Positions 4,243 through 7,888 of a stretch of DNA of 7,888 nucleotides are shown in pieces (position 1 is the stretch's first letter; each line of letters opens with the position of its first letter). The stretch covers positions 1-7,888 of the forward strand of contig JAEWWD010000097.1 of assembly GCA_023396535.1 (NCBI GenBank), in the 5' to 3' direction. A model generated the notes under the pieces. That model had not been told where the DNA came from. It saw only the letters and a program-made list of their open reading frames with translations, and did no database searches. Position numbers and translations under genes: made by a program. The stretch is from Bacillota bacterium (GTDB taxonomy: Bacteria; Bacillota; Clostridia; Christensenellales; CAG-138).

Positions 4243-5388
4243 ATGCAGGATTTGCGTTTACATCAACTGGCCGAGCTGTTGCTTACGCATAGCATCGGCA
4301 TACGGACGGGCGAGCAGTTTGAGATCAACGCCGGGATAGCGGCGAAGCCGCTCATAAAGGCGATTATGAAGCGCGCGCAGGAGCTTGGCGCCGTGCCGCA
4401 TGTGCGGCTGGAGGACGACGAACTGCAGCGCCTGTTCTATGGCTTTATCGACCCGGACCATCCCGAGGCCGCCAAGGCCGTCATAGAAAAGCAGGTGGAA
4501 TGGGAGAAGGCGCGCTGGGCACATTTGGCCGCCCATGTGGATATCGGCGTGGACGAGAACGACGCGGAGCTCTCCGCCGCCGATCCGCGCGCGCTGGCGC
4601 TGTACCGCGCCGCCATGCGCCCGGTGCGGGATATCCGCATTGACGAACGCCGCTGGGTATACCTGCATTGGCCCACCATGGCGGATGCGCAAAAAGCCAA
4701 TATGTGCTATGACGACCTGTACGAATTCTTCCTGCGCTCGGCGCTCGTCGATTATGCGCGCATGCGCGAGGGCATGCAGCCGCTGATCGACCTCATGCGG
4801 CGCACAAACGAGGTGCGCATACTTGGCCCCGGGACCGATATCGCCTTTTCCATACGCGGTATGCCGGTGGTACCCTGCTTCGGCGAGCGCAACATCCCCG
4901 ACGGCGAGGTATATACCGCGCCGCTTAGGGAGAGCGCGAACGGCGTGATTCAATACAACACGGCGCTGCATATGCTGGGCAGGCAGTACCACGATCCGCA
5001 GCTGGTATTTCAAAACGGGCGCATTGTGGAAGCGAGCTGCGCGAACGATACCGCGGGGCTGAACCGGCTGCTGGATACGGACGAGGGCGCGCGGTATCTC
5101 GGCGAATTCGCCCTTGGCGTCAACAATGAAATCACGCAGCCCATGGGCAATACGCTCTACGATGAAAAGATAGGCGGGTCCTTCCACCTGACGCCGGGAT
5201 GCGCCTATGCCTCCGCCTTCAACGGCAATAAATCCGCGCTGCATATGGATATCGTCTGCCTCCAGTCCCCCCCGTATGGCGGAGAGATATGGTTTGACGG
5301 CGTATGCATCAGGCGGGACGGACGCTTTACATTGCCGGAGCTTTTTGCGCTGAATCCGGAGGGACCGGCGGGTGGCGCGCATGCGTAA
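4243..5388 (+). CDS. M29-family metallo-aminopeptidase (AmpS/AmpT type)
   Basis: Enzymes of this cytoplasmic family use two metal ions to remove N-terminal residues from peptides. The start ATG at 4243 has GGGAGGGG six bases upstream and gives 381 residues, within the family's usual 370-410. The N-terminal domain begins LHQLAELLLTHSIGI and contains GAVPHVRLEDD at 49-59. The family's metal-binding blocks are all in the C-terminal half: Glu222 in DGEVYTAP, Glu288 in LGEFALGVN, His315 in GGSFHL, and His334 and Asp336 in SALHMD. Tyr322 is a further candidate. The family hallmark MGNTLYDEKIGG is at 301-312, and ANDTAGLNRLLDTD at 267-280. The only oddity is a short stretch between His315 and His334, which I cannot judge without an alignment. 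The last 17 bases overlap the YitT-family gene, so the two are probably co-transcribed. The frame is open further left, but that part spans the sortase terminator. Confidence 0.95.
   Translation: MQDLRLHQLAELLLTHSIGIRTGEQFEINAGIAAKPLIKAIMKRAQELGAVPHVRLEDDELQRLFYGFIDPDHPEAAKAVIEKQVEWEKARWAHLAAHVDIGVDENDAELSAADPRALALYRAAMRPVRDIRIDERRWVYLHWPTMADAQKANMCYDDLYEFFLRSALVDYARMREGMQPLIDLMRRTNEVRILGPGTDIAFSIRGMPVVPCFGERNIPDGEVYTAPLRESANGVIQYNTALHMLGRQYHDPQLVFQNGRIVEASCANDTAGLNRLLDTDEGARYLGEFALGVNNEITQPMGNTLYDEKIGGSFHLTPGCAYASAFNGNKSALHMDIVCLQSPPYGGEIWFDGVCIRRDGRFTLPELFALNPEGPAGGAHA
5358..5363 (+). promoter_or_regulatory. Ribosome binding site fixing the GTG start of the YitT gene
   Basis: GGAGGG inside the end of the aminopeptidase gene lies eight bases before GTG at 5372, an ideal distance. 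The next ATG, at 5381, is 17 bases away. The GTG is therefore the better start. Confidence 0.65.
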
Positions 5389-6238
5389 GGAAACCAGAAG
5401 ACTGCTGATGGACGCCGCGTCCATACTCATAGGCAGTGCGCTGACCGCGCTGGGGCTTTCGGTGTTTACCGTGCCCAACCAAATCGCGCCGGGCGGTATT
5501 TCCGGCGTGGCGACGGCTATCGCGCATCTTGTCAAACTGCCGGTCGGTACGCTGACGCTGCTGTTCAACATACCCCTCATGATTGTGGCCTGGCGCAGGC
5601 TGGGAATTAAGCCGCTCGTCAAAACTATTCTGGCGACAGTCCTGCTATCCGTGCTGATCGACGTATTCGCTCTGCTGGTGCCGGGCTATACCAACAATGA
5701 ACTGCTCGCCGCCGTTATGGGAGGCGGGCTGATAGGAGCGGGGTTGGGGCTGCTGCTCATACGCGGCATCAGCACGGGCGGCACGGATCTCATTGGCCTT
5801 ATGCTGTTTAAAATCAGCCCGGGGCTTTCCCTGGGGCAGCTTTTGATGGTTATCGACACGGCGGTCGTACTGTTTGCCGTGGCGGTGTTCCGCAATATAG
5901 AGGTCGCTCTGTATTCCGTCGTGACGTTGTTTGTGACCAGCAAGGCCATCGACGCCATACAGCAGGGCGTCGATCACGCGAAGGTTATCTACATCGTGAC
6001 GGACCAGGCGGAGCCGCTGATCCAGCGCCTTGCGCACGAAATGGGCCGCGGCGTAACGATATTGCCCGCGCGCGGCGGGTTTACCGGTAAGGAAAAGGCG
6101 GTGCTGATGACGATCGCGCGCCGCAGCGAGGTTTCGCCTACTTTGCAGACCATACGCGCGCTGGACCCGCGCGCGTTTACCATACTGTCCGACGCCACCG
6201 AGGTGCACGGGGAAGGGTTCAAGGAGATGCAGGATTGA
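5372..6238 (+). CDS. YitT-family membrane protein (DUF161 + DUF2179)
   Basis: The protein has 288 residues, typical of the family. The membrane part occupies about residues 11-190, with five or six hydrophobic segments (about 11-33, 58-74, 85-105, 110-130, 155-173 and 176-190). It contains the two family signatures: VPNQIAPGGISG at 34-45, and RGISTGGTDLIG at 131-142. The C-terminal soluble domain (about 202-281) is DUF2179: AKVIYIVTDQAEPL, then RGVTILPARGGFTGKEKAVLM and a DPRAFTILSDATEVHGEGF end. The molecular role of the family is not settled. A transporter-like membrane part with a cytosolic ligand-sensing domain is an inference. Translation starts at GTG inside the aminopeptidase gene, which suggests coupled translation. 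A link to peptide or amino acid handling is only suggested by this pairing. No strong terminator follows. Confidence 0.93.
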   Translation: MARMRKETRRLLMDAASILIGSALTALGLSVFTVPNQIAPGGISGVATAIAHLVKLPVGTLTLLFNIPLMIVAWRRLGIKPLVKTILATVLLSVLIDVFALLVPGYTNNELLAAVMGGGLIGAGLGLLLIRGISTGGTDLIGLMLFKISPGLSLGQLLMVIDTAVVLFAVAVFRNIEVALYSVVTLFVTSKAIDAIQQGVDHAKVIYIVTDQAEPLIQRLAHEMGRGVTILPARGGFTGKEKAVLMTIARRSEVSPTLQTIRALDPRAFTILSDATEVHGEGFKEMQD

Positions 6239-6429
6239 CCGCTCAGGCGGCGGGACGACATTTTTTATAGGAAGATGAGGAATTCATTTCCTATTATATA
6301 TGCATTTGTAATTGCTTTTCAGAGTCTTCTGAGTATACAGGCTTTTCTCTTATATCGTGTGCATTGGTAAGTTACTGCAAAACGGCGCCGGAAATGGCGT
6401 GGATTATCGCTGCGCATTTTTTCGTGTTG
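6239..6429. other. AT-richer intergenic stretch with a hairpin at 6267-6294
   Basis: No gene is seen here. A short CCGC-TCAG-GCGG hairpin (6239-6250) directly follows the YitT stop, but the T6 run (6261-6266) is ten bases away, so it is a poor terminator. A better structure is ATAGGAA (6267-6273) with TTCCTAT (6288-6294), extended inside by ATGA (6275-6278) and TCAT (6284-6287) with one bulged G: eleven pairs in all. It is followed by TATATAT rather than a T-run. A weak promoter-like pair, TTGCTT (6312-6317) and TATACA (6334-6339), has a 16-base spacer. Confidence 0.4.
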
Positions 6430-6438
6430 TGTTATACT
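6430..6438 (+). promoter_or_regulatory. Extended -10 promoter of the TPR gene
   Basis: TGT-TATACT is an extended -10 element with no recognisable -35 at 17 bases. The start near 6445 would give a leader of about 44 bases. It closely resembles the element upstream of the aminopeptidase gene (TGC-TATACT). Confidence 0.55.
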
Positions 6439-6488
6439 GAAGGGGTCCCAACAAAATCTCCCAGCGGCGCATCCGGCCGGAGGCGACT

Positions 6489-7763
6489 ATGGAGCAGGAA
6501 AGACCAATCAAAACCACGCGCAGAGTCAGCCTGGGGCTGCGAATCACGGCGGCCGCCATGGCCGCGCTGCTGCTGTGCTCGCTGGTACTGCTCGACGCAA
6601 TCCGTATAGACATCTACCGGCAGGAATATGAGGGAACGAATGCGGAAGCCGCCGCGGGCAATTATCTTGCCGACAATACGGAATACGTACAGAAAAGCAC
6701 TTTGGAACGCGCGGCGCAGGTGGTGGGGGATCTTATCAAAAAGCCCGTCACGCTGCAGGATTATTACGACCTTGCTTCCGAAAAAATTGCCAGGGCGGAG
6801 TATGACGACGCGCTTACGCTTGTGGACGTATGCCTGGAAATGGTCGAGTCTTCCGCCTCCGGCGCGGCGACTGCGCTGTATGTCGATTTGCTTATGAAAA
6901 AGGGCTGCCTGCTCGCGCTGCAGAACGATTACGATCAGGCGCTGACGTATTTCGACCGCGTCATAGACCTTGATTCCGCACAGGCGCAGGCGCATTTATT
7001 AAAGGCGCAGATATACGCCGAGCAGAAAAAGAACGACGAGGCCATCGGGAGCCTGAGCGCCTATCTCGCGCTGCAGCCCGGGGATTATTCCATGCGCACG
7101 GCGCTTATTCAGCTCTATTACGTGAACGGCGAGTACAACCTTGCCGAGCAGGCCTGCGACGCCTATCTTTCCCTGACCTACGACAGCACAGGTACAATTT
7201 ATTTTCTGCGCGGCGCGTGCCGCCTGCAGCGGGGCGGCTACGAGCCCGCCATGGAGGACCTTTTGACGGCCGCGCAGCGCGGTTATAAGGACCCTGGAAT
7301 CTGCTATGGTCAGGCGGCGATTTGCGCCTATCTGCTCGGAAAAAGCGAGCTGGTGCTGCAATACGGGCAGCAGGCCGCGTCCCTTGGCTCCAGCGAGCTG
7401 GATTTCGGCACGCTGTACAGCTATATGGGGTATTCCTCCATGCTGCTCAAGCGTTTCACGGATGCGGAGGCCCAGTTCACCAGCGCTATGGAAAACGGGC
7501 AGCCGGAAGCGTCCATGCGCTATTACCGGGGAGTCAGCCGTATGGCGCAGGGCAGGGCGGCGGACGCCGTGGAGGACTTTTCAGCGGCCATCGACGGGGG
7601 AGAGACGACGGCGCAGTGCTACTATAACCGGGGTGCGTGCTATCTGCAGTTGGGGGATCATGAAAAGGCGCTTCCGGATATGAAAGCGGTCGTGTCGCTC
7701 AACGAGGACGCTGAACTGACGGCTATCGCCGGTGCTCTTACTGAGCAGCTTGAAAAGCAATAA
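6489..7763 (+). CDS. Membrane-anchored TPR-repeat protein
   Basis: The protein has 424 residues and starts at an ATG with GGAGG five bases upstream. Residues 1-15 are basic. One hydrophobic segment at about 16-39 should anchor it with the C-terminal part outside the cytoplasm. After a polar region (about 40-88) most of the rest is a run of about eight or nine tetratricopeptide-like helical pairs. The clearest are at 136-162 (GCLLALQNDYDQALTYFDRV), 168-197, 236-265 (YFLRGACRLQRGGYEPAMEDL), 343-370 (RYYRGVSRMAQGRAADAVEDF) and 377-405 (CYYNRGACYLQLGDHEKALP). Such arrays bind other proteins or glycan-related partners. No catalytic domain is seen. I do not recognise a named orthologue and give no specific function. 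It looks monocistronic: its own promoter lies upstream, and 125 non-coding bases follow. Confidence 0.9.
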   Translation: MEQERPIKTTRRVSLGLRITAAAMAALLLCSLVLLDAIRIDIYRQEYEGTNAEAAAGNYLADNTEYVQKSTLERAAQVVGDLIKKPVTLQDYYDLASEKIARAEYDDALTLVDVCLEMVESSASGAATALYVDLLMKKGCLLALQNDYDQALTYFDRVIDLDSAQAQAHLLKAQIYAEQKKNDEAIGSLSAYLALQPGDYSMRTALIQLYYVNGEYNLAEQACDAYLSLTYDSTGTIYFLRGACRLQRGGYEPAMEDLLTAAQRGYKDPGICYGQAAICAYLLGKSELVLQYGQQAASLGSSELDFGTLYSYMGYSSMLLKRFTDAEAQFTSAMENGQPEASMRYYRGVSRMAQGRAADAVEDFSAAIDGGETTAQCYYNRGACYLQLGDHEKALPDMKAVVSLNEDAELTAIAGALTEQLEKQ

Positions 7764-7777
7764 CGGCATGATGTCGC

Positions 7778-7793
7778 CTATTTACATAAATAG
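7778..7793. repeat. Sixteen-base palindromic repeat after the TPR gene
   Basis: CTATTTA and TAAATAG flank a two-base centre, CA. It lies 15 bases after the stop. It is AT-only in its upper stem and has A-rich rather than T-rich sequence to its right, so it would end + strand transcription poorly. A binding site is equally possible. Confidence 0.4.
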
Positions 7794-7827
7794 TACAAAA
7801 AACGACTTATTCAGTATACGAAAGGCC

Positions 7828-7857
7828 TTGTTTTTTAAAAGGGAAAAGTAGTAAAAT
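7828..7857 (+). promoter_or_regulatory. Weak promoter-like pair near the right edge
   Basis: TTGTTT at 7828-7833 and TAAAAT at 7852-7857 are separated by 18 bases in an AT-rich stretch. If real, the pair serves a gene beyond the window. AT-rich sequence makes such matches common. Confidence 0.3.
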
Positions 7858-7888
7858 CATTTTGATATCCTATCTCTTCCAAGAATGG

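Noticed and set aside
4258..5622. A 454-codon open frame on the minus strand opposite the aminopeptidase and YitT genes
   Set aside because: It lies opposite a well-conserved family gene with full metal-binding motifs. It has no ribosome binding site or protein family signs, and long antisense frames are expected from GC-rich codon bias.

Overview
This is a GC-rich window (protein-coding parts roughly 55-65% GC by eye) from a flagellated bacterium, most likely a high-GC member of the Clostridia or another Bacillota. The clues are a class B sortase, a YitT/DUF2179 membrane protein, an M29 (AmpS-type) aminopeptidase, strong AGGAGG-like ribosome binding sites, an Mbl-like MreB and compact U-tailed terminators. 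All the protein genes seen belong to families that are ordinary for such genomes. I found no phage, transposon, CRISPR or defence module.

Layout. Bases 1-1266 carry the 3' part of a flagellin gene (+), cut by the left edge. Bases 1267-1646 are a non-coding junction where flagellin transcription converges with a tRNA gene read from the other strand. The junction holds a flagellin terminator, a possible promoter, an 84-base long hairpin, the tRNA terminator and a tRNA trailer hairpin. tRNA-Ala(GGC) lies at 1647-1723 (-) with a clear promoter. A pair of AATCGATT palindromes overlaps that promoter. mreB (1915-2955, -) is a single-gene unit with its own terminator and a very good promoter. A 299-base divergent intergenic region separates it from a class B sortase gene (3255-4088, +), which ends in a strong terminator. 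Next comes a probable two-gene operon: an M29 aminopeptidase (4243-5388) overlapping by 17 bases a YitT-family membrane protein that starts with GTG (5372-6238). After a 250-base AT-richer gap comes a membrane-anchored TPR-repeat protein (6489-7763). The last 125 bases are non-coding, with a palindrome and a weak promoter-like pair pointing off the right edge.

How it fits together. Several products act at the cell envelope: the flagellar filament, MreB-guided wall synthesis, sortase-mediated surface attachment, a multi-pass membrane protein and a TPR scaffold. Nothing in the sequence shows that they form one pathway. Only the aminopeptidase and YitT genes look co-transcribed.

Most worth a second look: the hairpin element at 1479-1562 with a promoter-like pair just upstream and an orphan ribosome binding site just downstream; the two AATCGATT palindromes spaced 31 bases apart at the tRNA promoter; and the lipoprotein-like N-terminus of the sortase. 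I do not see convincing evidence of a wholly new multi-gene system.
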